A stretch of DNA of 64,000 nucleotides. Origin: Duganella fentianensis (lineage in GTDB: Bacteria > Pseudomonadota > Gammaproteobacteria > Burkholderiales > Burkholderiaceae_D). Within the stretch, counting starts at the first letter, position 1. Each line of letters starts with the position of its first letter. The DNA is taken from assembly GCF_009857835.1 (NCBI RefSeq), contig NZ_WWCL01000001.1, forward strand, positions 992,001-1,056,000, written 5' to 3'. The translations under genes and the position numbers were made by a program. The notes beneath the pieces are model-generated. The model did not search any database, was not told the DNA's origin, and was given only the letters and a program-made list of their open reading frames with translations. Shown here in pieces: positions 10,471-18,929 of this stretch.

Positions 10471-10989
10471 TCAGATTGCCTGTTGCGGCAGGCAGTGCAG
10501 GCCCGCTTCGGTAGCCAGTTTGAGTACGGGGGCGGCGAGGGCGGCATCGCGGTAGTACAGGATGTTGGTGTCATCCCAGCCGGCAGCATAGATGCAGCCC
10601 AGTTCCGGCATGATGATGAACTGGGCAGGCACGCCGTAATCGCTGTAGCGGCACTGGCGCAGATAGCCCGCCTTGTCGTTGTAGCGCTTGATGACCAGCT
10701 TGGCCTTGGCGGGCCAGCGGCCGCGGTAGCGCACCGTGTACAGTGGCGTGAGGTCGTACAGCGCGCCCCAGTGCTGGGCGAACAGGCGGTTGCGGCGTTC
10801 GCGCTCGGCGCCTTCGTAGCAGTCCAGCAGATGCCATTCGCTTTCATCTTCCAGCCAGTGGTCGAATACGGAGATGGCCATGCCTTGCAGGCCGCCGTCG
10901 CCGGCCAGTTCGCGGATCTGCTGCAGTTGCGGGAACTGGCGCTGGATTTCTTCAGTCACGCTGGCTTCAGCGCGGGACAACATTTTCAT
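10471..10989 (-). CDS. Conserved-looking protein of unknown function
   Basis: This 172-residue soluble protein is one I do not recognise. The start at 10989 is chosen because GAAGGAAAG lies just upstream of that ATG; the longer frame to 11139 has no ribosome binding site and runs into the neighbouring gene. The protein is rich in Trp, Tyr and acidic residues, begins with a predicted helix (LSRAEASVTEEIQRQFPQL), and has no signal peptide or membrane segment. Codon use with GC-rich third positions agrees with a real gene. It stands alone between the eda terminator (convergent) and a LysR gene on the same strand 82 bases upstream. Confidence 0.7.
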   Translation of the reverse strand: MKMLSRAEASVTEEIQRQFPQLQQIRELAGDGGLQGMAISVFDHWLEDESEWHLLDCYEGAERERRNRLFAQHWGALYDLTPLYTVRYRGRWPAKAKLVIKRYNDKAGYLRQCRYSDYGVPAQFIIMPELGCIYAAGWDDTNILYYRDAALAAPVLKLATEAGLHCLPQQAI

Positions 10990-11071
10990 AACTTTCCTTC
11001 TGTATAGCGGTGCTTGCTGCGCAGCAGTATAACCCCTTACTGCGCACGGCAAGGCGGCAATTGCGATTTGC

Positions 11072-11968
11072 CTAGCTGATAGCGGCAACAATTTGTTCGC
11101 GCAGCCACTGGTGCGCGGCATCGCGATGCACCCGTTCATGCCACAGCATGGCCATTCGGAAGCCCGGCACTTCTACCGGCGGCGCGACGCTGCGCAGGGC
11201 GGGATTGCTGCGTACCAGCCGCTCGGGCAGCATGGCCACTAGATCGGTCTGCGCCAGCGCTGCCATGACAAACAGGAAGTGCGGCACGGACAGCGCCACA
11301 TGGCGTGTCAGGCCGGACGCCGCCAGTGCCTGATCGGTCACGCCGCTAAAGCCGCCGCCATTGGGCGACACGATGACATGATCCAGCGCACAGAACTGGC
11401 TCAGGCTGGGGCGGCGTTTCAGGCGCGGATGGCCTTGCCGCCCCGCCAGCACATAGCGCTCCTCGAACAGCAGGCGATGGCGCATGCCGGCCGGCGCTTC
11501 CGTTTCGGTGTGAAACGCCAGATCGATCTCTCCCTGTTCGGCCTGACGGCTGATGCGCGGCGGCGCCAGTTCCACCACGGCCAGCCGGCTAGCCGGTGCT
11601 GCAGTGCGGATGGCTGCCAGTGCCGGTAGCACGATGGTCGATTCGCCATAGTCGGTAGCGGCAAGGCGCCAGGTATTGCTGGCCGCTGCGGGATCGAAGG
11701 CGGCGCTGGGCGCTACTGCATGCTCGAGCGCTGCCAGCGCCAGCCGCAAGGGTTCGCGTAGCGCTTCGGCTCGGGCGGTGGGCTGCATGCCGCGTGGACC
11801 GGGCAGCAGCAGGGGATCGCCGAAAATTTCGCGCAGGCGTGCCAGATGCACGCTGATGGAAGGCTGGGAGAAGTGCAGCCGTTTTGCCGCACGCGTGACA
11901 TTGTGCTCGGCCAGCAGCACATCCAGCGTCACCAGCAGGTTGAGGTCTATGCTGCGTAAATTAATCAT
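11072..11968 (-). CDS. LysR-family transcriptional regulator
   Basis: This 298-residue LysR-type regulator has an N-terminal winged helix-turn-helix (about residues 5-65; RSIDLNLLVTLDVLLAEHNV then AAKRLHFSQPSISVHLARLR) and a C-terminal periplasmic-binding-protein-like effector domain. It is divergent from a flavodoxin-fold NAD(P)H oxidoreductase, the standard arrangement for LysR control of a neighbour. The 90-base shared region holds a T-N11-A palindrome. The N-terminus resembles the NodD/PcpR-type branch. The effector is unknown; a quinone or electrophile would fit the neighbour. Confidence 0.93.
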   Translation of the reverse strand: MINLRSIDLNLLVTLDVLLAEHNVTRAAKRLHFSQPSISVHLARLREIFGDPLLLPGPRGMQPTARAEALREPLRLALAALEHAVAPSAAFDPAAASNTWRLAATDYGESTIVLPALAAIRTAAPASRLAVVELAPPRISRQAEQGEIDLAFHTETEAPAGMRHRLLFEERYVLAGRQGHPRLKRRPSLSQFCALDHVIVSPNGGGFSGVTDQALAASGLTRHVALSVPHFLFVMAALAQTDLVAMLPERLVRSNPALRSVAPPVEVPGFRMAMLWHERVHRDAAHQWLREQIVAAIS

Positions 11969-11969
11969 G

Positions 11970-12009
11970 ACTATACCTGAAATACTTGAAATTCATTTCT
12001 ACTATACCT
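11970..12009. promoter_or_regulatory. LysR-type operator between the regulator and the reductase gene
   Basis: GAAAT and ATTTC form a dyad with 11 bases between them (11979-11999), the T-N11-A arrangement of LysR sites. It is flanked by a direct repeat ACTATACCT (11970-11978 and 12001-12009). The site is centred in the divergent promoter region. Assignment to the adjacent LysR protein is inference. Confidence 0.6.
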
Positions 12010-12058
12010 CATGGCGCCCTAAGCTTTAGTCTTTCCCTCAACTAGCCGGAGCCAGACC

Positions 12059-12835
12059 ATGAATGTATTGATTGTTTATGCCCATCCCGAAGCGCAGTCG
12101 CTGAATGGCGCCCTGAAGGATTTCACTGTGAGCCATCTGCAGGCAGCCGGCCATCAGGTGCAGGTATCGGACCTGTATGCCATGCAGTGGAAGGCTGCGT
12201 TCGACGCGGATGATATCGTCGGTGGTCCGCAGGGCCAGCGTTTCGATGCTTCGCGCGATTCCCAGTATGCCTACGCCAACGGCTTGCAGAGTGCCGATAT
12301 CGCCGCCGAGCAGGACAAATTGCGCTGGGCCGATATGGTGATCTTCCAGTTCCCGCTGTGGTGGTTCTCCATGCCGGCCATCATGAAGGGCTGGTTTGAC
12401 CGCGTGTATGCCTACGGCTTCGGCTATGGTGTGGGTGAACACTCGGATGCACGCTGGGGCGACCGCTATGGCGAAGGCACGCTGGCTGGCAAGCGCGCCA
12501 TGCTGGTGGTGACGACGGGCGGCTGGGAGTCGCACTACAGCGCGCGTGGCATCAACGGCCCGATAGACGATATTCTATTTCCCATTCAGCACGGCTTGCT
12601 GTTCTATCCGGGTTTTGCCGTGCTGCCGCCGCTGGTGATTTACCGTACCAGCCGCATGGATCAGGCGCGCTACGCCAGCGTGCAGCAGGAACTGGCGCAG
12701 CGGCTGGACCGGCTGGCAACGATGGCGCCCATCCCTTATCGTGCGCAGAACCATGGCGATTATCTGATCCCCGCCCTGACGCTGAAAGAGGACGTGGCGG
12801 CCGGCCAGAGCGGCTTTGCGGCCCACCGCATGTAG
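12059..12835 (+). CDS. NAD(P)H:quinone oxidoreductase, flavodoxin-like fold (NQO1/KefF/MdaB family)
   Basis: This 258-residue FMN/FAD-dependent reductase family member is predicted to carry out two-electron reduction of quinones or nitroaromatics in the cytoplasm. The N-terminal MNVLIVYAHPEAQSLNGALK is the flavin phosphate-binding strand-loop-helix, and WADMVIFQFPLWWFSMPAIM followed by KGWFDRVYAYGFGYG is the family signature. A good AG-rich ribosome binding region (tagccggag) precedes the start. It is divergent from the LysR gene, which probably controls it, and convergent with the P450 gene. The substrate cannot be told from sequence. Confidence 0.9.
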   Translation: MNVLIVYAHPEAQSLNGALKDFTVSHLQAAGHQVQVSDLYAMQWKAAFDADDIVGGPQGQRFDASRDSQYAYANGLQSADIAAEQDKLRWADMVIFQFPLWWFSMPAIMKGWFDRVYAYGFGYGVGEHSDARWGDRYGEGTLAGKRAMLVVTTGGWESHYSARGINGPIDDILFPIQHGLLFYPGFAVLPPLVIYRTSRMDQARYASVQQELAQRLDRLATMAPIPYRAQNHGDYLIPALTLKEDVAAGQSGFAAHRM

Positions 12836-12845
12836 CGCGGACGGC

Positions 12846-14279
12846 CTAGGCGCGACGCTCCGTGAGCGTCATGCGCAGGCCTATGGGCGACATGGTGAAC
12901 GCCATGCGCTCTTCCGGCTCGGCGCCGTTTTCCGTACCCAGCATGGTGATGTCGAAGCTGCCGAGCAGCATGGCGCTGGCCAGCTTGATTTCGAGCAGCG
13001 CCAGATAGCGTCCGGGGCAGGTGCGCAGACCTGAACCGAAGGGCATGGCCAGATGCTTGTTCATGGCGTCGCTACCTTGCTGTAGCCAGCGTTGCGGATC
13101 GAATTCTGCGGCCTGTGCTACATGCTGTTCGCTCACGCTATCATGCCGCATCACACACCAGATCAGATTCCCTTTTGGGATGTGCACATCGCCGATCACG
13201 CTGTCGCGCAGCGCTTCCAGCGGAATGAAGGGCGCCACCGGCTTGAGGCGCATGGCTTCCTGTGCGCAGGCATCGAGGTAATCGAGGCTATCCATCTGCT
13301 CGATGGTGAAGGCGGCCGGATCGGGCGCCATCTTCAGCACTTCGGCGCGGGCCCGTTCCAGTGCAACCGGGTGCTGCTGCAATAGATACAGCATCCATGC
13401 CAGTGTATTGCTGGTGGTGTCCTCACCGGCCAGCAGCATGGTGGTGACGTTGCCTGCTACGGCAGCGTCATCCACACCGCTGCCGCCTTCATCGGCCGCA
13501 CAGATCATGGCTTCCAGCAGATTGGCCGGACGCTCGCGCCGTTGCGGTTCATCCTGCAAACGCTGGCGCGCTGTGGCGATCAGCGCATCGACGGCGCTGC
13601 TCAGGTGTTGCACGCTGCGGTCCAGTTTGCGGTCGCGTGGCAGCTTGACATAGCGCCAGTAGGGGAACAGGGCGACGGAACGGCGTGCCACTTCGGGCAG
13701 CACGATATCCATGTGGCGCTGGATTACGTCTTCGCCGCCATCGATGGTGTTGACATCGCTGCCGAACGCCAGACCGGCGATGATGTCGACGCTGTAGCGT
13801 TTCAGGTCTTCGCACAGATCGATCACCAGGTGCTGCTGCGCGGCCTGCTGCCAGCGCTTCTGCAGGCGCAGCCCGACTTTGACCAGCGCCGGAAAATAGG
13901 CCTTGATGGCATGCGGTGCCAGCGCCGCCATGACCATGCGGCGCTGGTCGCGCCAGACGCTGCCTTCGGCCAGAAACACGCCGGGGCGGCCCCCCATTTC
14001 ATTCGAAACCTGGGCCGTAATGGAAGGACGGCGGAAACCGTCGGGGCGGTCGCGCAGGGCCGCGTTGACCAGTTCATGCCCGGCCAGCACCACGATGGGC
14101 GTGGAACCGAACTGCATACGGAAAATGGGGCCATACTGCTGGCTCCAGCGCTCCACATGCTGGTGGATGCGCTCGGGGCGGATCTGGCCCAGATTGCCGG
14201 CCAGTGGCCAGGGGCGCGGGCCCGCTAGCTGGGCGATGCTGCGTAGGGCGGGCGTGCTGCCCAGAGTCTGTTCGATCAT
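12846..14279 (-). CDS. Cytochrome P450
   Basis: This 477-residue P450 has all core motifs: I-helix oxygen-binding AGEDTTSN, K-helix ExxR as EAMR, and heme-binding FGSGLRTCPG with the cysteine ligand at residue 421. The N-terminus has no membrane anchor and the sequence resembles the soluble bacterial class related to fatty-acid hydroxylases (CYP102-like heme domains and eukaryotic class II). No reductase domain is fused and no ferredoxin gene is adjacent, so the redox partner is unknown. It lies 9 bases upstream of the diguanylate cyclase stop region on the same strand and is convergent with the quinone reductase. Confidence 0.95.
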   Translation of the reverse strand: MIEQTLGSTPALRSIAQLAGPRPWPLAGNLGQIRPERIHQHVERWSQQYGPIFRMQFGSTPIVVLAGHELVNAALRDRPDGFRRPSITAQVSNEMGGRPGVFLAEGSVWRDQRRMVMAALAPHAIKAYFPALVKVGLRLQKRWQQAAQQHLVIDLCEDLKRYSVDIIAGLAFGSDVNTIDGGEDVIQRHMDIVLPEVARRSVALFPYWRYVKLPRDRKLDRSVQHLSSAVDALIATARQRLQDEPQRRERPANLLEAMICAADEGGSGVDDAAVAGNVTTMLLAGEDTTSNTLAWMLYLLQQHPVALERARAEVLKMAPDPAAFTIEQMDSLDYLDACAQEAMRLKPVAPFIPLEALRDSVIGDVHIPKGNLIWCVMRHDSVSEQHVAQAAEFDPQRWLQQGSDAMNKHLAMPFGSGLRTCPGRYLALLEIKLASAMLLGSFDITMLGTENGAEPEERMAFTMSPIGLRMTLTERRA

Positions 14280-14287
14280 CTGCTGTC

Positions 14288-15253
14288 CTATGTGCTGCAG
14301 CTGACGCTGCGGTTGCGACCCTGATGCTTGGCCTGATACAGTGCGCGGTCGGCCGCACCGATCAGCATTTCGATATCGGGCTGGGTATCCACGTCCAGCG
14401 TGGCGATGCCTATGCTGACGGTAACATGCTCGGCATTGCTATGGCGCCCGTGCGGTATGGCCAGCTCCTGCACGGCCGCACGTATGGCTTCGGCCATACG
14501 CTGCGCCTGCGGCAGGTCGGTGTCCGGCAGGATGATGCCGAATTCTTCGCCGCCGTAGCGCGCCATCAGGTCGCACGGCCGCTTGAGGATGGCGGCCATG
14601 GTGGCTGCCACGCGGATCAGGCACTGGTCGCCCTTCTGGTGGCCGTAGTGGTCGTTATACGGCTTGAAGTGGTCGATATCTATCATCAGCAGCGATAGCG
14701 GCTGGCCGCTGCGGCGCGCGCGCCGGTGCTCGCGATCGATCGCCACATCGAAGTGGCGCCGGTTGGCGATGCCGGTCAGGCCGTCGGCAAAGGTCTGCGA
14801 GCGCAGCACCAGCGCCTGCTCGCGCAGCAGCTTCTCGCGCCCGACGGCGATGCTGACATCGCTGATCTGGATCAGGCAGTGGCGCCGGGCGCCGGCCACG
14901 GCGATCGGGCTGATCTCGATGGCCTGCTGGATGCGCTCCTGCTTTTCCATCGCCGTGGCATGGGCATACAGGGGGAAGGGCGCCTTGTTCAGGGTTTGCG
15001 ACAGCAGGGAAGGGAAGTTGTTGCTGAGCGCCTGGGTGATCGCCATCTCCACCCGTCCGCCCTGCAGCTCGGGGCAGATCGCCAGAAACGGCTGGCCCAG
15101 CGCCTGTTCGGTGCTGATGCCCGAGTACTGCTGCATCCAGCTATTCCACAACACGATGCGGCGTTCGGGATTGAGCACGATAGCGCCCATGCTGATGGCG
15201 GACAGCACGCTTTGCAGCAGGCGCAGGCGGTGGTCGGGCGGCGAGTTCGGCAT
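14288..15253 (-). CDS. Diguanylate cyclase with N-terminal PAS domain
   Basis: This 321-residue protein has a PAS-like sensor (about residues 10-125, MGAIVLNPERRIVLWNSWMQ) and a GGDEF domain (about 155-320) that makes c-di-GMP from GTP. The active-site loop reads GGEEF near residue 233, a functional variant, and RPCD five residues upstream is an intact RxxD inhibitory site. The start is set at 15253, inside the gap after the CheC gene; the longer frame overlaps CheC and is rejected. It is the third gene of a tight receiver-CheC-cyclase operon, which suggests that phosphorelay state and c-di-GMP output are linked. Confidence 0.92.
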   Translation of the reverse strand: MPNSPPDHRLRLLQSVLSAISMGAIVLNPERRIVLWNSWMQQYSGISTEQALGQPFLAICPELQGGRVEMAITQALSNNFPSLLSQTLNKAPFPLYAHATAMEKQERIQQAIEISPIAVAGARRHCLIQISDVSIAVGREKLLREQALVLRSQTFADGLTGIANRRHFDVAIDREHRRARRSGQPLSLLMIDIDHFKPYNDHYGHQKGDQCLIRVAATMAAILKRPCDLMARYGGEEFGIILPDTDLPQAQRMAEAIRAAVQELAIPHGRHSNAEHVTVSIGIATLDVDTQPDIEMLIGAADRALYQAKHQGRNRSVSCST

Positions 15254-15263
15254 GCTGCGCCCC

Positions 15264-15890
15264 TCAGTCCTGGCCCATCGCGCGGGCGATGTAGCGGTTG
15301 ATCTGCTCTTTGAGGTCGTGCAGCGCCGTGACATCGAGCACGAAGGCGACATAGCCCTGTATCTGGTGGCGTTCCAGCACGAAGTCGATATGCAGCATCA
15401 GCACCACGGTATCGGGCTGGCTGCCCGAAGCGATCATGATTTCATCGCTGGTGCCCACATGGTATTGCGGCAGCGAGCCATGCAGCTCCTGATGGAAGAT
15501 ATTGGCCAGCGTGCCCACGCAGGAATTCAGGATGATGTTGCCGATCTCGCACATGGCTTCCTGTTCCATCTCCGTCAGCTCTTTTAGCGGCACGGCTTCG
15601 CCCACCATCAGCCGGACGATTTCCAGACTTTTATCTTCGGGGAACATCAATATGGCCTGGGTGTCGAATGCGCCTTCGAAATGCTGGCTGACGCCGCAGA
15701 TGCGCTCCGCTTCCGGGTCCCTGTTATCGAGCAGGCGGGCCGCCACGCTACGCTCGACAAAGCTGATGGACGGGACCGACATCGTCACCGCTTCGTTCAC
15801 GATGGCGCTCATGGAGGCTGCAGCCTGACCCACGCCGATATTGAAGATTTCGATCAGCGCATCGTTTTCCAGTTCGGACAGGGTAAACAT
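15264..15890 (-). CDS. CheC-family phosphatase of CheY-like receivers
   Basis: This 208-residue protein has two copies of the CheC active-site helix, LENDALIEIFNIGVGQAAAS near the N-terminus and EMEQEAMCEIGNIILNSCVG in the middle, each with the conserved Glu and Asn followed downstream by Pro. CheC and CheX proteins dephosphorylate CheY-P. The start at 15890 (MFTLSELENDALIEI) is two bases after the receiver stop; the longer open frame overlaps the receiver gene. No CheD or other che gene is nearby. The likely substrate is the receiver encoded just upstream. Confidence 0.9.
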   Translation of the reverse strand: MFTLSELENDALIEIFNIGVGQAAASMSAIVNEAVTMSVPSISFVERSVAARLLDNRDPEAERICGVSQHFEGAFDTQAILMFPEDKSLEIVRLMVGEAVPLKELTEMEQEAMCEIGNIILNSCVGTLANIFHQELHGSLPQYHVGTSDEIMIASGSQPDTVVLMLHIDFVLERHQIQGYVAFVLDVTALHDLKEQINRYIARAMGQD

Positions 15891-15892
15891 GG

Positions 15893-16264
15893 TCAGCCTT
15901 CGCTCAGGGGAGCCAGCAGGCTGGCGATACGGGCTTCCGTAATGGGCTTTTCCACAAAGCCCAGCCCCAGCGCCGTGGCGCGTTCGCGCGTGGCCGTCTG
16001 CACATTGGCCGTCAGCAGGGAGATCGGCACGGCCGGCCATTCGTGGCGTAACTGCTCGGCAGCAGCGATGCCGCCCATGCCGGGCATGTTGACATCCATG
16101 AGGACCAGATCAGGCCTCATGCTGCGCGCCTTGAGCAGGGCTTCCTCGCCGCTGGCGGCTTCTTCGATAGTCCAGTCGGCATGCAGCAGGCTGATGTAAT
16201 TTCGCGCCACCATGCGCGAAACCCTGCTGTCATCGACGATCAATATGGTCTTGGGAGACGTCAT
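15893..16264 (-). CDS. CheY-like single-domain response regulator
   Basis: This 123-residue stand-alone receiver has the acidic pocket (ILIVDDSRVSRM), the phospho-accepting Asp in LVLMDVNMPGMGG, the conserved Thr/Ala switch (LTAN) and the Lys in EKPI. The start at 16264 gives a normal receiver length; the frame extends upstream without support. It heads the receiver-CheC-diguanylate cyclase operon. No histidine kinase is adjacent, so the phosphodonor is unknown. Confidence 0.92.
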   Translation of the reverse strand: MTSPKTILIVDDSRVSRMVARNYISLLHADWTIEEAASGEEALLKARSMRPDLVLMDVNMPGMGGIAAAEQLRHEWPAVPISLLTANVQTATRERATALGLGFVEKPITEARIASLLAPLSEG

Positions 16265-16477
16265 TGCGCTATCCTCGGCGGGCGAGTGGCTAAGCGTTGA
16301 TTCTCGCACATTCACGTGCATGAATGGCAAGCTTCTGGCGGTGGGTGCGGCAGGCACGCCACGTTACTTTTGCGCAATGTGGAATTGATTTCCTACTGGT
16401 AATTCGGGAGTGCGAGGCCTGATCCGTTAAAATAGCGCCCATCCCCTTTTTTACCCATCTCTTCGAATAGATAGACT

Positions 16478-17155
16478 ATGACCCAGGACGAACTGAAACA
16501 AGCCGTAGCCCGTGCCGCCATTGCCTACGTGGTAGACAACGAAATCATCGGCGTGGGCACCGGCTCCACCGCCAACTTCTTCATCGACGAACTGGCGCTG
16601 ATCAAGCACCGCATCAAAGGCGCGGTGGCGTCGTCGGAAGCCACGGCAGCCCGTCTGCGCGGCCATGGCATCGAAGTGTTCGATCTGAACGATGTGCCAG
16701 CGATTGCCGTGTACATCGACGGCGCTGATGAAATCAACGCTGCCGGTGCCATGATCAAGGGCGGCGGCGCAGCGCTGACGCGCGAGAAGATCGTCGCTTC
16801 CGTGTCCGGCCAGTTCGTCTGCATCGCGGACGGTTCCAAGCTGGTGGATGTACTGGGTAAATTCCCGCTGCCGGTGGAAGTGCTGCCGATGGCACGCAAT
16901 GCCGTGGCGCGCGAACTGGCCAAACTGGGCGGCACGCCCAAGCTGCGCCTGAAAGCCGGTACGGACGAAGCGTTCGTGACTGACAACGGCGGCAATATTC
17001 TGGATGTAGCCGGTCTGGCGATCACCGATCCGGTGGCACTGGAAGCGCAGATCAACCAGATCGTCGGCGTGATCGCCGTGGGCCTGTTCGCTGCCCGTGG
17101 CGCCAATGTCTGCCTGCTGGGCATGGCCGAAGGCGTGAAAACCCTGAAGTTCTGA
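16478..17155 (+). CDS. rpiA: Ribose-5-phosphate isomerase A
   Basis: RpiA interconverts ribose 5-phosphate and ribulose 5-phosphate. The 225-residue length is typical. Signatures are the phosphate loop [13 protein letters not shown], the catalytic segment [19 protein letters not shown] and the Glu-containing REKI that follows. It has its own 213-base upstream region with a -10-like TAAAAT near 16429. Two hairpins lie downstream. It complements tal and the zwf-edd-eda cluster in pentose phosphate metabolism but is a separate transcription unit. Confidence 0.97.
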   Translation: MTQDELKQAVARAAIAYVVDNEIIGVGTGSTANFFIDELALIKHRIKGAVASSEATAARLRGHGIEVFDLNDVPAIAVYIDGADEINAAGAMIKGGGAALTREKIVASVSGQFVCIADGSKLVDVLGKFPLPVEVLPMARNAVARELAKLGGTPKLRLKAGTDEAFVTDNGGNILDVAGLAITDPVALEAQINQIVGVIAVGLFAARGANVCLLGMAEGVKTLKF

Positions 17156-17172
17156 GCGTAAGCCAGAAATGA

Positions 17173-17223
17173 CTACGGGCGGCACAGGCCGCCCGTAGCA
17201 TGTAGTCCGGCGCAAGGCCGGAC
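17173..17223 (+). terminator. Tandem hairpins downstream of rpiA
   Basis: The first hairpin has an 11-bp stem (CTACGGGCGGC and its complement) with an ACAG loop at 17173-17198. The second has a 7-bp stem GTCCGGC/GCCGGAC with a 5-base loop at 17205-17223. Neither has a T tract, so they may act as transcript 3' stabilisers or weak terminators for the converging rpiA and yggX units. Confidence 0.5.
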
Positions 17224-17256
17224 ACGGATCGCTGAAACTAGCGACTAAGCGTGTGC

Positions 17257-17529
17257 TTAGGCGCTAGGCGGCACGTAGCCGGCAGCAGCATCGGCGCCAT
17301 CGCCGAAGAAGTGCTTTTCCATCTGCTGCGCCAGATATTTACGGGCGCGCTGATCGGCCAGATTCAGACGGTTTTCGTTGACCAGCATGGTCTGGTGCTT
17401 GAGCCATGCAGCCCACGCTTCTTTCGACACCGATTCGTAAATCTTCTTGCCGAGTTCGCCCGGATATGGCGGGAAGTCCATGCCTTCGGCTTCCTTGTTA
17501 AGTTTGATACATTGCACGGTGCGGGCCAT
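17257..17529 (-). CDS. yggX: Probable Fe(2+)-trafficking / oxidative damage protection protein (YggX family)
   Basis: This 90-residue protein belongs to the YggX family, small cytoplasmic proteins linked to protection of Fe-S clusters and iron handling under oxidative stress. The N-terminus [16 protein letters not shown] and the [26 protein letters not shown] and [15 protein letters not shown] segments are family hallmarks. The start at 17529 has AGGAG eight bases upstream; the slightly longer frame begins with GTG inside that site and is rejected. It follows argA by 34 bases on the same strand, probably in one operon. Confidence 0.95.
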   Translation of the reverse strand: MARTVQCIKLNKEAEGMDFPPYPGELGKKIYESVSKEAWAAWLKHQTMLVNENRLNLADQRARKYLAQQMEKHFFGDGADAAAGYVPPSA

Positions 17530-17563
17530 TTGCGACACTCCTAAAGCTGAACGTAAAACGCCA

Positions 17564-18874
17564 TTATAAGGTTTTAATCAGAACCTGGGATTTGCGCTGC
17601 CAGTTGTACATGCGCTGCCGGTCTTTAGGCAGGGCATCCACGGTGGCCGGCACAAAGCCGCGTTTCTGGAACCAGTGGGCCGTACGGGTGGTCAGCACGA
17701 ACAGCTTGGTGATGCCGATGGCACGGGCGCGGTTCTCCATGTGCTTGAGTATGCGCTCGCCATCGCCCTGCGCCTGCACTTCCGGATTGACAGTGAGGCA
17801 GGCCATTTCGGCCATTTTCTGTTCGGGGAAGGGGTACAGCGCCGCACAGCCGAAGATCACGCCATCGTGGTCGATCACGGAGAAGTAGTCGATTTCGCGT
17901 TCTATCAGTTCGCGGCCCCGTTTCACCAGCGTGCCATCGGCTTCCAGCGGTTCGATCAGTTTGATGATGCCGCCCACGTCTTCGATGGTGGCCTGACGCA
18001 GCGATTCCAGATTGTCATGCGAAATCATGGTGCCCACGCCATCGTGGGTGAACAGTTCCAGCAGGGCCGAGCCATCCATCTCGAACGGCACGATGTGGGA
18101 ACGCTCGACGCCATTGTGGCAGGCCTTGACGCAGTGCTTGAGGTAGAACGCCGTCGAATCGGGCAGGAAGCCGGCCATCAGCACGGCTTCGGCCTGATGC
18201 GAGGACAGTTCGCGGATTTCCGTGCCGCCCGCATCCGTCATCATCGGGGTTTCGGTAATGAAGATCAGCTTGTCGGCGTGCAGGGCGATCGCCGCGCTGC
18301 AGGCCACATCTTCCATGGTCAGGTTGAAGGCTTCGCCGGTGGGCGAGAAGCCCAGCGGCGAGAGCAGCACCAGACCGTCCGAACCGAGGATGGAGTGGAT
18401 GGTTTCGGCATCGACTTTACGGGTGATGCCGGTCAGCTCGAAATCGACGCCATCGATCACGCCCAGCGGACGTGCCGTGATGAAGTTGCCAGAAATGATA
18501 CGGATCGCCGCATGCGACATGGGCGTATTCGGCAAGCCCTGGCTGAACGCTGCTTCGATATCGAGGCGCAGTTCGCCGGCAGCTTCCTTGGCGCATTCCA
18601 GCGCGGCCGGGTCGGTGATGCGCACGCCGTTGTGGAAGCGGCCTTCTACCTGACGCAAGGCCAGCTGTTCGGCGACCTGCGGGCGCGAGCCATAGACCAC
18701 GGTGACGTTGATGTCGAGCGCGTGCAGCAGCGACAGATCATGGGCCAGCACTTGCAGTGCGCCAGCGCTGACCAGTTCACCGGGGAAGGCGACCACGAAG
18801 GTCTTGCCACGGAAGGCGTGGATGTAGGGCGCGACGGAGCGCAGCCAGTGGACGAATTGGGTAGGGTTTTCCAT
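17564..18874 (-). CDS. argA: Amino-acid N-acetyltransferase (N-acetylglutamate synthase)
   Basis: ArgA acetylates glutamate, the first step of arginine synthesis. This 436-residue protein has the classical two-domain form: an N-terminal amino-acid-kinase-like domain (about residues 25-280, [19 protein letters not shown] and VVYGSRPQ), which binds arginine as feedback inhibitor, and a C-terminal GNAT acetyltransferase domain (about 290-430, with acetyl-CoA loop [11 protein letters not shown]). Two start codons are possible, 18883 and 18874; neither has a clear ribosome binding site, and I take the one giving [13 protein letters not shown]. It is divergent from hrpA across a short region and followed by yggX. 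Confidence 0.95.
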   Translation of the reverse strand: MENPTQFVHWLRSVAPYIHAFRGKTFVVAFPGELVSAGALQVLAHDLSLLHALDINVTVVYGSRPQVAEQLALRQVEGRFHNGVRITDPAALECAKEAAGELRLDIEAAFSQGLPNTPMSHAAIRIISGNFITARPLGVIDGVDFELTGITRKVDAETIHSILGSDGLVLLSPLGFSPTGEAFNLTMEDVACSAAIALHADKLIFITETPMMTDAGGTEIRELSSHQAEAVLMAGFLPDSTAFYLKHCVKACHNGVERSHIVPFEMDGSALLELFTHDGVGTMISHDNLESLRQATIEDVGGIIKLIEPLEADGTLVKRGRELIEREIDYFSVIDHDGVIFGCAALYPFPEQKMAEMACLTVNPEVQAQGDGERILKHMENRARAIGITKLFVLTTRTAHWFQKRGFVPATVDALPKDRQRMYNWQRKSQVLIKTL

Positions 18875-18929
18875 TAGGCGCATTATAATTCGGTGCGCGA
18901 CTTCCGCGCCAAAACCTTTGTAAAAAACA

